Source: Spirochaetia bacterium
Lineage (GTDB): Bacteria; Spirochaetota; Spirochaetia; Treponematales; Treponemataceae
Direction of reading: 5' to 3'
Assembly: GCA_900769985.1 (NCBI GenBank)
Contig: CAAGIS010000107.1
Span: 1-45,306 of the forward strand
Length of the DNA: 45,306 nucleotides
Shown piece by piece: positions 18,060 through 25,326 of the stretch. Made by a program: the position numbers and the translations under genes. Positions within the stretch are counted from its first letter, which is position 1. The number at the start of each line of letters is the position of its first letter. The notes beneath the pieces are model-generated. The model saw only the letters and a program-made list of their open reading frames with translations. It searched no databases and had not been told where the DNA came from.

Positions 18060-18695
18060 TTATTCTGCTTTTGGAGCTTCTGCGGCCGGAGCTGCTTCTG
18101 CTTCTGGTTTTGCCTCAGCTTCTGGAGCTGGTGCAAGGGCTGCTTCTTCAGCAGGTTTTGCTTCTGCTTTTGGTGCTGCAGCTGCAGGACCTTCTTTTTC
18201 AAGTTTTTCAACATACGCTTGCAATGTTGCAGCAAGTTTCTGTGCAGGACCATTGATTGCAGACATGAGCATAGCAATAAGCTGTTTCTTTCCAGGAACT
18301 TTTGAATATGCTTCGATTTTTGACTGGTCATAAATTTCTTTGTTAATATAACCGCCTTTAATCTGCAATGCAGGAACATCTTTAGCAAAATCAAAAAGAA
18401 TTTTTGCAGTTTCGTTAGAATCTTCTTTTGCCATTGCAATAGCAGTAGGTCCAGAAAGATACTCTGCAACATTTTCTATCTTCAAATCTTCAAAAGCAAT
18501 TTTTGCAAAATTATTTTTGATAACTTTGATTGCTGAATTGCTTTCACGAAGTTTGCTACGAAGTGTAGTAATCTGCTCTACTGTCAGACCACGGTAATCA
18601 GCAAAAATAAAATCATTATATTCGCTGAAAGTCTTTTTTGCAGCTTCAATTGCTTCTGTTTTAGCAGGCTGAATTTTTGTTGCTTTTATTGCCAT
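18060..18695 (-). CDS. rplJ: Ribosomal protein uL10 with long Ala/Glu/Pro tail
   Basis: 211 residues. The first about 167 are an ordinary L10 (NDFIFADYRGLTVEQITTLR, then SGPTAIAM) ending in the helix AATLQAYVEKLEKEG that carries L12 dimers. Residues 168-211 are a low-complexity extension made almost entirely of Ala, Glu, Pro and Lys, absent from typical 165-175 residue homologues. The ribosome binding site AAAGGAG lies in the last codons of rplA, four bases away, so the genes are translationally linked. The protein anchors the L12 stalk and in other bacteria also autoregulates this operon. Confidence 0.96.
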   Translation of the reverse strand: MAIKATKIQPAKTEAIEAAKKTFSEYNDFIFADYRGLTVEQITTLRSKLRESNSAIKVIKNNFAKIAFEDLKIENVAEYLSGPTAIAMAKEDSNETAKILFDFAKDVPALQIKGGYINKEIYDQSKIEAYSKVPGKKQLIAMLMSAINGPAQKLAATLQAYVEKLEKEGPAAAAPKAEAKPAEEAALAPAPEAEAKPEAEAAPAAEAPKAE

Positions 18696-18699
18696 CTAA

Positions 18700-19380
18700 T
18701 TATTCTCCTTTACTAAAATCAACCCAGACACCAGGTCCCATTGTTGAACATACAGAAACAGTCTGAACATAACCAGCTTTAGCATCTGAAGGTTTTTTCC
18801 TGTCAATTTCAGAAAGAAGAGTTGCAACGTTTTCTGCAATTTTTGCAGTATCCATTGAACATTTACCTACAGCGATATGAACTACACCAGCTTTGTCTGC
18901 ACGATATTCTGTACGACCTTTCTTTAATTCAGCAATTGCTTTTGCAATATCAACTGTTACTGTTCCTGTTTTAGGGTTAGGCATAAGCCCTTTGCGACCC
19001 AAAACCATACCAAGACGACCTACATCTTTCATCATATCAGGTGTTGCAACTACGACATCAAAATCGAGCCATCCCCCTTTTACTTTTTCGATGTATTCAT
19101 CTGCACCTGCAAAAGAAGCACCTGCGTCAAGAGCTTCTTTTACTCGGTCTTCCTTACAGAAAACCAATACTTTTTTTTCTGCCTTAAACTGATTAGGGAA
19201 AACCAAAGTATCACGAACTGTATCGCTTTTTCCAAGACGAAGTGAAACGTGAGCTTCTACAGTTTCATCAAACTTTGCAATTTTCATATCCTGAACCATC
19301 TTGCAAGCAGTTGAAATGTCATATTTCTTTGATAAATCGTATTTGGCCACTGATGCGAGATATTTCTTTCCGTGTTTCAT
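18700..19380 (-). CDS. rplA: Ribosomal protein uL1
   Basis: 226 residues, the usual L1 length. Signatures include ETVEAHVSLRLGK near the N-terminus, the GRLGMVLGRKGLMPNPKTGTV stretch that contacts RNA, and VHIAVGKCSM. It forms the mobile L1 stalk at the tRNA exit site and in other bacteria represses the L11-L1 mRNA. The ATG directly follows the rplK stop codon, and its GGAGG-like site is inside the end of rplK, so expression is coupled. Confidence 0.97.
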   Translation of the reverse strand: MKHGKKYLASVAKYDLSKKYDISTACKMVQDMKIAKFDETVEAHVSLRLGKSDTVRDTLVFPNQFKAEKKVLVFCKEDRVKEALDAGASFAGADEYIEKVKGGWLDFDVVVATPDMMKDVGRLGMVLGRKGLMPNPKTGTVTVDIAKAIAELKKGRTEYRADKAGVVHIAVGKCSMDTAKIAENVATLLSEIDRKKPSDAKAGYVQTVSVCSTMGPGVWVDFSKGE

Positions 19381-19812
19381 TTAGGCCTCCACTTCTACGC
19401 CCATACTGCGCGCAGTACCAGCGACGATTTTCTTAGCTGCTTCAATATCATTTGCTGTGATATCAGGCATTTTTGTTTTTGCGATTTCTTCAAGATCTTT
19501 CTGAGACAGCTTAGCAACCTTATTGCGAAGTGCATTGCTTGAACCTTTTTCAAGTTTGCAAGCCTTTTTAATAAGAACTGCAGCTGGAGGAGTCTTGAGA
19601 ATAAATGTAAATGATTTGTCTGAATAAACAGAAATAACAACAGGAATGATAAGTCCTTTTTCCATTGACTTTGTTCTGTCATTAAATTCCTGGACAAATT
19701 TCGGTGCCGGAACACCATGAGGTCCCAAAGCAGGTCCGATAGGTGGAGCAGGTGTCGCAGATCCTGCAGGGCACTGCAGTTTGATGACAGCTGTTACTTG
19801 CTTCTTTGCCAT
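19381..19812 (-). CDS. rplK: Ribosomal protein uL11
   Basis: 143 residues, standard length. The N-terminal Pro-rich signature APPIGPALGPHGVPAPKFVQEFN and the C-terminal RNA-binding part (DIEAAKKIVAGTARSMGVEVE) are intact. It sits at the GTPase-associated centre of the large subunit. AGGAG lies seven bases before the ATG. The 159-bp gap from nusG contains a weak ACCTGT/ACAGGT stem and no gene. Confidence 0.97.
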   Translation of the reverse strand: MAKKQVTAVIKLQCPAGSATPAPPIGPALGPHGVPAPKFVQEFNDRTKSMEKGLIIPVVISVYSDKSFTFILKTPPAAVLIKKACKLEKGSSNALRNKVAKLSQKDLEEIAKTKMPDITANDIEAAKKIVAGTARSMGVEVEA

Positions 19813-19971
19813 TTTAATTCTCCTAAAATTGGTATGAAAGAAAGCTGAATTTTACAGACTTTCTATTCTAACGAAATACACATCATCCAACGGAGCGGTA
19901 TTTCTCCCAAAAACAGATAACCTGTTTTTCACAGGTATATTTCCTGACTATTGCCAGGTCTGAATTGCAAA

Positions 19972-20532
19972 TTAAACTAACTTTTCAACTTGTAAAAGAT
20001 CAACTTCAACAGGCGTAGCCCTTCCGAAAATTTGAACCATAACGCGAAGTTTTTCCCGTTCGCTATTTACTTCTTCTACAGTTCCGCTGAATGTTGCAAA
20101 AGGTCCGTCCGTAATCTTAACCTGATCTCCAACAACAAACGACTGCTTTACATGAACAGGCTTATCGCCTTTAATTTCGCCAGTTTTCTGCAGAAGACCT
20201 TTTGCTTCATCAGCAGAAATAGGCCTCGGTCTTTCGCTTGGATTAGTTCCTACAAAACCTGTAACTCCACGAATTCGGCGGATTGTATTGCAAGTTGCTT
20301 TCCAACCTAAATCAGGCAAGTCAAGTTCAAGCATAATATAACTTGGAAGAATTTTTGTTTTGCGGGTACGTTTTTTGCCGTCTTTAATTTCTACAACTTC
20401 TTCTTCAGGAACTTTCACACTGCATACAATCGAAGAATCAAGTTCACCAGAAGCTAGTAATGTATTTATTGTTTTTTCAATATTATTTTCATAACCTGCA
20501 TATGTATGAAGAATATACCAGTTTTTTGCCAT
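19972..20532 (-). CDS. nusG: Transcription termination/antitermination factor NusG
   Basis: 186 residues. The NGN domain (NWYILHTYAGYENNIEKTI, then LPSYIMLELDL, RGVTGFVG) is followed by a KOW domain (VGDQVKITDGPFATFSGTVEEV). NusG binds RNA polymerase, raises processivity and links it to Rho or the ribosome. A TTG one codon upstream is also in frame, but the ATG at 20532 with CAGG seven bases ahead is the better start. It follows secE by 11 bp, the near-universal arrangement. Confidence 0.97.
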   Translation of the reverse strand: MAKNWYILHTYAGYENNIEKTINTLLASGELDSSIVCSVKVPEEEVVEIKDGKKRTRKTKILPSYIMLELDLPDLGWKATCNTIRRIRGVTGFVGTNPSERPRPISADEAKGLLQKTGEIKGDKPVHVKQSFVVGDQVKITDGPFATFSGTVEEVNSEREKLRVMVQIFGRATPVEVDLLQVEKLV

Positions 20533-20543
20533 CAAAAACCTGC

Positions 20544-20726
20544 CTATTTCATTAAGAGACGGAAAAGTTGCGTAAAGCCTAAATCGAGAGCTCCGAGCAG
20601 AATAGACGTAATGATTGTCAAGATAATAACTACTTTTACAGAAGCCAAAACATCATCTTTTGTTGGCCAAGTAACCTTTTTCAATTCACCAACACATTCT
20701 CTGAAAAAACTACCGAATTTAGCCAT
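20544..20726 (-). CDS. secE: Preprotein translocase subunit SecE
   Basis: 60 residues, the short one-membrane-segment form. The conserved amphipathic stretch FFRECVGELKKVTWPTKDDV is followed by a single hydrophobic helix (VKVVIILTIITSILLGALDL). SecE clamps SecY in the export channel. GAGGAAG precedes the ATG. It lies directly after tRNA-Trp and before nusG. Confidence 0.95.
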   Translation of the reverse strand: MAKFGSFFRECVGELKKVTWPTKDDVLASVKVVIILTIITSILLGALDLGFTQLFRLLMK

Positions 20727-20759
20727 AACTTCCTCAACTTATAAAATAATCTAAAATAA

Positions 20760-20832
20760 CAGGCCAGGCAGGACTCGAACCCGCGACACTCGGTTTTGGA
20801 GACCGATGCTCTACCAACTGAACTACTGACCT
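20760..20832 (-). tRNA. tRNA-Trp (CCA anticodon)
   Basis: A full 73-nt cloverleaf is visible: acceptor AGGTCAG/CTGGCCT, D arm GTTCAGTTGGTAGAGC, anticodon loop CTCCAAA with CCA, T arm ending GGGTTCGAGTCC, and discriminator G73 as expected for tryptophan. The 3' CCA is not encoded. It lies between rpmG and secE in one transcript. Confidence 0.96.
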
Positions 20833-20866
20833 AAATATAATCATATTGCACAATGCAATAAATTAA

Positions 20867-21043
20867 CTATTTGATTTTTGTTTCTTTATGCAGAGTATGC
20901 TTTTTATCCCAAGGGCAGTATTTGTTCAATTCCAATTTACCCTGAATGTTCTTGCGGTTTTTTGAAGTAGTGTAATTCTTGCGTTTACATTCTGAACACT
21001 GCAAAGCGATAAGTTCAACTGCACCCTTTTTCTTGCTTCCCAT
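20867..21043 (-). CDS. rpmG: Ribosomal protein bL33
   Basis: 58 residues, beginning MGSKKKGAVELIALQCSEC and ending with the family tail KKHTLHKETKIK. It keeps three possible zinc cysteines (CSEC and one in YCPWD), while the fourth position of a full zinc ribbon is Asp. The reading frame is open upstream through tRNA-Thr, but AGGAG spaced correctly before the ATG at 21043 fixes the start. It lies between two tRNA genes, a spirochaete-style arrangement. Confidence 0.95.
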   Translation of the reverse strand: MGSKKKGAVELIALQCSECKRKNYTTSKNRKNIQGKLELNKYCPWDKKHTLHKETKIK

Positions 21044-21097
21044 AATATATTCTCCTAAAAAAACAATTTCGTTTAATAAAACCACTTTCTGTATTGA

Positions 21098-21170
21098 AGC
21101 CCTCGTGCGGGATCGAACCGCAGACCTCAACCTTACCATGGTTGCGCTCTGCCGACTGAGCTACAAGGGC
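21098..21170 (-). tRNA. tRNA-Thr (GGT anticodon)
   Basis: A 73-nt cloverleaf: acceptor GCCCTTG/CGAGGGC, D arm GCTCAGTCGGCAGAGC, anticodon loop ATGGTAA with GGT, T arm TGCGG TTCGATC CCGCA, discriminator T. CCA is not encoded. It is the first gene of the housekeeping operon, about 25 bases after the predicted transcription start. Confidence 0.96.
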
Positions 21171-21201
21171 ATAAAACCCATTGAAAATGATACGTTCTAC
21201 A

Positions 21202-21230
21202 AATATACACAAGACATTAATTTGTGTCAA
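21202..21230 (-). promoter_or_regulatory. Strong sigma-70-type promoter of the tRNA-rpmG-secE-rpoBC operon
   Basis: On the minus strand, TTGACA (21225-21230), a 17-bp spacer and TATATT (21202-21207) form a near-consensus promoter. Transcription would start near 21195. No other convincing promoter is seen down to rplK, so tRNA-Thr through at least nusG should be one transcript, and possibly on to rpoC. Confidence 0.8.
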
Positions 21231-21341
21231 TAAGCAGAAAAGATTTTGTAATAAAAATTCACAGGTGTTTTTGCATGCACTTTTTTATAGCAAATAAATT
21301 GAATATATGCTATTGTTACAAAAAATCTGTAAAAAGTTACG

Positions 21342-21360
21342 GCATAACATAAGCATAACA
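21342..21360 (+). repeat. Short direct repeat in the cysE leader
   Basis: GCATAACA occurs at 21342-21349 and again at 21353-21360, 11 bp apart, about one helical turn, just before the ribosome binding site of the serine acetyltransferase gene. It could be a binding site for a regulator using same-face repeats, or chance. The upstream region holds AT-rich promoter-like sequence, with no clear -35/-10 pair. Confidence 0.35.
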
Positions 21361-21377
21361 CACAAACGAGGAACTTT

Positions 21378-22238
21378 ATGAGCATTGACATTTTAATTGA
21401 CAATATAATGAATTCTTACGAAAGCTACGGCGGCATAAACCGTTCAGGCGCAGAAAATTTTCCAAACAGACAGAATGTCGTATCTGTACTCCAGGACTTG
21501 CAGTCGCTGATTTTTCCGGGATTTAAATATGACGAAGACATCGAACCGGGCAACGTCCGTTATGTAACGGGACTTCACGTAAACAGGATTATTTCAATTT
21601 TAACTACAGAAATTCAAAAAGCGCTTGTGTTTGTAGTACAAAACAAGGGAACGGAGGACAACAAAGTTCAATCTTCGCATTGTTTCGGACTTGCAGAAAA
21701 AACAGTTTTTGCATTATTACAGGAGATTCCTGAAATCCGCCGCAAAATTCAGCTTGACGTAAAAGCTACTGTTGCAGGCGACCCGGCAGCGCAGAATCAG
21801 GAAGAAGTAATTTTGTCTTACCCGGGACTTGAGGCGATTGTAGTTCACCGTCTTGCACATTTTTTGTATACAAAAGGCGTTCCGATTATCCCGAGAATTA
21901 TGAGCGAACACGTACACGGAAAAACAGGCATCGACATTCACCCGGGAGCTTCTATCGGAGAATCTTTTTTTATTGACCACGGAACAGGAATCGTAATCGG
22001 CGAAACTACAGTAATCGGTAATAATGTAAAAATCTATCAGGGCGTTACGCTCGGAGCATTAAGCGTAAAAAAAGAACTTCAAGATAAAAAACGCCATCCT
22101 ACTGTCGAAGACAATGTTACGATTTATGCCGGCGCAACAATTTTAGGCGGCGAAACAGTAATCGGCAAAGGCTCGACAATCGGCGGAAATACATGGGTTA
22201 CAAAATCAGTACCGCCGGGAACAGTTTTTACAAAATAA
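21378..22238 (+). CDS. cysE: Serine O-acetyltransferase, EpsC type
   Basis: 286 residues. The C-terminal third is a left-handed beta-helix of hexapeptide repeats with the catalytic SAT stretch GIDIHPGASIGESFFIDHGTG and the GVTLGALS loop; the N-terminal half is the helical extension of the longer EpsC form. It acetylates L-serine with acetyl-CoA as the first step of cysteine synthesis; O-acetylserine sulfhydrylase is not in the window. GAGGAAC lies before the ATG. The end GGNTWVTKSVPPGTVFTK is typical. Confidence 0.92.
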   Translation: MSIDILIDNIMNSYESYGGINRSGAENFPNRQNVVSVLQDLQSLIFPGFKYDEDIEPGNVRYVTGLHVNRIISILTTEIQKALVFVVQNKGTEDNKVQSSHCFGLAEKTVFALLQEIPEIRRKIQLDVKATVAGDPAAQNQEEVILSYPGLEAIVVHRLAHFLYTKGVPIIPRIMSEHVHGKTGIDIHPGASIGESFFIDHGTGIVIGETTVIGNNVKIYQGVTLGALSVKKELQDKKRHPTVEDNVTIYAGATILGGETVIGKGSTIGGNTWVTKSVPPGTVFTK

Positions 22239-22246
22239 AAAAAAAA

Positions 22247-22283
22247 CGCGGTTTTCAAAAAGCAACGCTTTTCAAAAACCGCG
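22247..22283 (-). terminator. Strong hairpin after cysE with T-run on the minus strand
   Basis: CGCGGTTTT pairs with AAAACCGCG, and the loop region AAAAGC/GCTTTT extends the stem. An unbroken A-run lies on its left, so only a minus-strand transcript would have the U-tract; a plus-strand transcript from cysE would lack one. It may still act in both directions or as a 3' stabiliser for cysE. No minus-strand gene is visible to its right. Confidence 0.5.
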
Positions 22284-22363
22284 CCGTCCAACAAAACTGG
22301 ACATCGGAGAGAGTTTATCAGCTTATTTACAAGCTGTTATTAATGTACAATGAGATTACTAAA

Positions 22364-22768
22364 ATGTCAATAAAAAAAACGAATATTATTTTAAAATTTT
22401 GCGATTTTTTTATTTTTTTAATTTTTTTGTGTATTATACTCATATCTTTTCGTATGATAACTGTAGAAAACAAAAATCTCGTTCTGGAGATTTCAAGTCC
22501 TGACTGCAAGTATGCTTTTGATTTAGGCAAAAACCGGAAAATTGCCATAAAAGGAATTGCCGGCGAAACGCTTATTGTAATCGAAAACAAAAATGTTTTT
22601 TTTCAGGAATCGCCGTGCACAAACAAAATCTGTGTTCACGCTGGCAGAATTTCTAAAGCGGGACAATGGATTTGCTGTGCCCCGAACAAGATTTTTGCTG
22701 TCATAAAGTCAGTGAACAGTTCAAATCACAGAGACAATTCAAACGAAGCAGATGCTTTTTCTTTTTAA
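22364..22768 (+). CDS. Membrane-anchored NusG_II-domain protein
   Basis: 134 residues. A charged start (MSIKKTN) is followed by one hydrophobic helix (FFIFLIFLCIILISF) and an extracytoplasmic domain with the NusG_II pattern: CKYAF, then GETLIVIENKNVFF, and the cysteine set SPCTNKICVHAGRISKAGQW with a CC pair. These small proteins are common in clostridia and spirochaetes; their function is not known. ATG 22364 is chosen because it sits at the start of the signal/anchor; an ATG at 22343 is also possible. It is 18 bp ahead of radA and probably in the same unit. Confidence 0.75.
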   Translation: MSIKKTNIILKFCDFFIFLIFLCIILISFRMITVENKNLVLEISSPDCKYAFDLGKNRKIAIKGIAGETLIVIENKNVFFQESPCTNKICVHAGRISKAGQWICCAPNKIFAVIKSVNSSNHRDNSNEADAFSF

Positions 22769-22786
22769 AGGAGACGGAAGAATTTT

Positions 22787-24133
22787 ATGGCAAAGAAAAA
22801 AATCCAGATAAGCTATAAATGTTCGCAATGCGGTTTTTCGCAGCCAAGATGGCTCGGCAGATGTCCGGAATGCAGTTCCTGGAATACGATGGAAGAATGT
22901 GTTTTTGACCCGAACGCTTCTTCAAGCCAGAACGGAAACATCGCCGTAAAGGTCAAGCCTTCGCCGCTTGCAAATGTTGAAGCAATGGACGACGACAGGT
23001 TTTCTACAGGCATAAAAGAATTTGACAGAGTTTTAGGCGGAAAAGGTGCGACAAAAAAATCTGCCGTTTTACTCGGAGGTGAACCTGGAATCGGAAAATC
23101 AACTTTACTTTTGCAGACCGCCTCGTCTTTTTCTGAAAATTCCGGCCGGCTTGTTTTATACGTGTCGGGCGAAGAATCTTCAAGTCAAGTAAAGGCAAGA
23201 GCTGACAGGTTGAACGTAAATGCCGCAAATATTCAGATTATGCCTGCGATGAGGCTTGAAGACATTCTCGATGCAATGAACGAACTGATGCCGGCTCTGG
23301 TTATAATTGATTCGATTCAGACTGTATATTCGATTGAAGGCGGAATAATACCGGGAACGATAAATCAGTTAAAATACTGTACGAATGAGCTTGTAAGCTG
23401 GGTAAAAGAACATGAAAGCGTTTTAATAATGACATGCCACGTTACAAAAGACGGAAACATTGCAGGTCCTAAAGCTCTTGAACACATGGTAGATACAGTA
23501 ATTTCGTTTGAACGCAACAATGACGAAATACGCTTTTTACGTGCTTACAAAAACAGGTTTGGTTCTGTCGATGAACTTGGAATTTTTGAAATGACGGAAA
23601 AAGGCTTAAAGCCTGTAGAAGATCCGAGCACAATGTTCATAACGAGAAGAAGCGGAGAAATACCGAACGGAGTTGCGATTGCAGCAGTTTTTGAAGGAAG
23701 TCGTGTTTTTCTTGTTGAGATTCAGGCGCTGACTGTTCCTGCGAAATCTTCGGTTACAAGGGTTTTCAGCGATAAAATCGAAAGTGCAAGGGTAAGCAGA
23801 GTTGCTGCAGTTCTGGAAAAGCGCACTGGATTAATATTCAGCGATCAGGACATTTACATCAATGTTGCAGGGGGAGTACGGCTGACAGAGAGTGCAATTG
23901 ATGCAGCGCTTGCAGTAAGCCTGTACTCTGCACGGACAGGAGTTGCTTTAAAACAGGAAACTGTATTAATCGGCGAATTAAGCCTTGCAGGAGAAATCCG
24001 TCCTGTAGGAAGAATAAAGCAAAGGGCAAAAACTGCACTAAACCTCGGCTATAAAACAGTCTTAGCCCCGGAAACAGAAGACGGAGTAATAACAGTAAAT
24101 AACATAAAAAATCTTATTAAAGAAATTTTCTAG
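22787..24133 (+). CDS. radA: DNA repair protein RadA/Sms
   Basis: 448 residues with all family parts in order: zinc finger YKCSQCGFSQPRWLGRCPEC at the N-terminus, RecA-like ATPase with Walker A GGEPGIGKS (residues 97-105, Lys104), the RadA motif KNRFG at 255-259, and a Lon-protease-like C-terminal domain (SAIDAALAVSLYSARTG). RadA is a branch-migrating helicase-like factor in homologous recombination. AGGAGAC lies before the ATG. It overlaps the end of the convergent TraB gene by four bases. Confidence 0.96.
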   Translation: MAKKKIQISYKCSQCGFSQPRWLGRCPECSSWNTMEECVFDPNASSSQNGNIAVKVKPSPLANVEAMDDDRFSTGIKEFDRVLGGKGATKKSAVLLGGEPGIGKSTLLLQTASSFSENSGRLVLYVSGEESSSQVKARADRLNVNAANIQIMPAMRLEDILDAMNELMPALVIIDSIQTVYSIEGGIIPGTINQLKYCTNELVSWVKEHESVLIMTCHVTKDGNIAGPKALEHMVDTVISFERNNDEIRFLRAYKNRFGSVDELGIFEMTEKGLKPVEDPSTMFITRRSGEIPNGVAIAAVFEGSRVFLVEIQALTVPAKSSVTRVFSDKIESARVSRVAAVLEKRTGLIFSDQDIYINVAGGVRLTESAIDAALAVSLYSARTGVALKQETVLIGELSLAGEIRPVGRIKQRAKTALNLGYKTVLAPETEDGVITVNNIKNLIKEIF

Positions 24134-25323
24134 TTTTTAATGCCAAGCCGGGCAAGAAGGCTTACGATATCTGCGCCTGCAACGAAAGTTCCGATTGAAG
24201 AACCGAGTGAGGACAGAATAAACACGAGCAGAACCCTCAATATTCTGTTTTTGTACCAGCCTGAAAATTTGCCGGCATCATTCTGGAGATTCTCAATATC
24301 GAGGACTTTAGGCCTGCATATAAGCGCCTGCACGATTCCGGTTAAAATGCCGACACCGATTAAAGGACATAAAGAAGTCAAAGGTGCGCCGACAAAAGCA
24401 ACTAGAATCGTAAGTGGGTTTGCAAGTGCAAGAAGGCTTCCAAAGGCGGCAAGCGCTCCGTTCCATAAAATCCAGGAACCAATCATCTGAGTTCCAGTTT
24501 TATATCCTCCGGTAAAAAATCCGAGTGCAATTAAACCGATTATGATTACGGGAATTGCCCATGCTATTATTTTTGATACAGGCGAACTTGAAGGAGCAGA
24601 CTCAATATCACAGGTGTCCGTAATTGCTTTTCCTCCTGCGATTTTTTCTAAATATGCTTGAACGCCAGGAAGATGACCTGCACCGATTACGGCTACGACA
24701 GTGCTGCCTTTTGATTCCCATATATGAGAAGCAAGGTATCTGTCACGTTCATCGATAAGGACTTCTTTTACGGATGGCAGGTATTCTGCAAGTTCATTCA
24801 TCATGGAATCCATTTCGCTGCTGTTTTTTAAGTTTTCAATCTGTTCTGGCGAAATTTCTTCATTGTCAAAGGCGCTTGCAAGCATGGAAGCCAGTAGCCT
24901 GCATTTTCCAAGGAAGGAATTTTTTGCCCAGGCGCGCCGCAGCGTAACTTGAATAGGTCTGTCAACAAGCGTAAACGGAATGTTGTTTTCTTTTGCGCAG
25001 TCAATTGCAGCTAGCATTTCATCGCCAGGTTTTACACCGACATTTTCTCCCATTTTGCGCTGAAACGAACCTAAAACAAGATTTGCAAGCATTAAAAAAC
25101 CTTCGCGGCGCTTTAAGACTTTTATGATGTCAAGGTTACGCCAGCTGTCAGGGTCTGACATTGAATTATAGCGGCGTTCGTCAAGTTCTATTGCAACGCA
25201 GTCTGGATGTTCATTTTTAATTTCCTGCGTTACTTCTTCTATGCTTTCCTTTGAAACGTGGGCTGTTCCGATTAAAATGATTTTTCTGCCGTCGAGTTCA
25301 AGGACTTGTTTTGTTTTACTCAT
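24130..25323 (-). CDS. TraB-domain membrane protein
   Basis: 397 residues. The first about 230 are a TraB/PrgY domain with the paired motifs IILIGTAHVSKESIEEV and VVAVIGAGHLPGV and the conserved AIELDERRY. About four membrane helices fill the rest (AWAIPVIIIGLIALGFF onward). PrgY limits peptide-pheromone activity in Enterococcus, and TraB-like folds resemble metallopeptidases, but the role of spirochaete members is unknown. It starts three bases after the TPR gene, whose last codons hold its GGAG site, so the two are cotranslated. Confidence 0.87.
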   Translation of the reverse strand: MSKTKQVLELDGRKIILIGTAHVSKESIEEVTQEIKNEHPDCVAIELDERRYNSMSDPDSWRNLDIIKVLKRREGFLMLANLVLGSFQRKMGENVGVKPGDEMLAAIDCAKENNIPFTLVDRPIQVTLRRAWAKNSFLGKCRLLASMLASAFDNEEISPEQIENLKNSSEMDSMMNELAEYLPSVKEVLIDERDRYLASHIWESKGSTVVAVIGAGHLPGVQAYLEKIAGGKAITDTCDIESAPSSSPVSKIIAWAIPVIIIGLIALGFFTGGYKTGTQMIGSWILWNGALAAFGSLLALANPLTILVAFVGAPLTSLCPLIGVGILTGIVQALICRPKVLDIENLQNDAGKFSGWYKNRILRVLLVFILSSLGSSIGTFVAGADIVSLLARLGIKN

Positions 25324-25326
25324 TTA

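Noticed and set aside
18017..18472. Long Leu/Gln/Lys-rich frame of 151 residues overlapping rplJ
   Set aside because: It is on the same strand in another frame of a clear rplJ gene; its odd composition comes from the Ala/Glu-rich codons of L10.
19813..19971. Possible separate promoter or L1-binding leader before rplK
   Set aside because: A TTGGAT and TAGAAT are present but only 14 bp apart, and the ACCTGT/ACAGGT stem is weak; not enough to call.
22327..22590. Minus-strand frame that could be the source of a transcript ending at the 22247-22283 hairpin
   Set aside because: It lies opposite the NusG_II protein gene and has no ribosome binding site or recognisable features.
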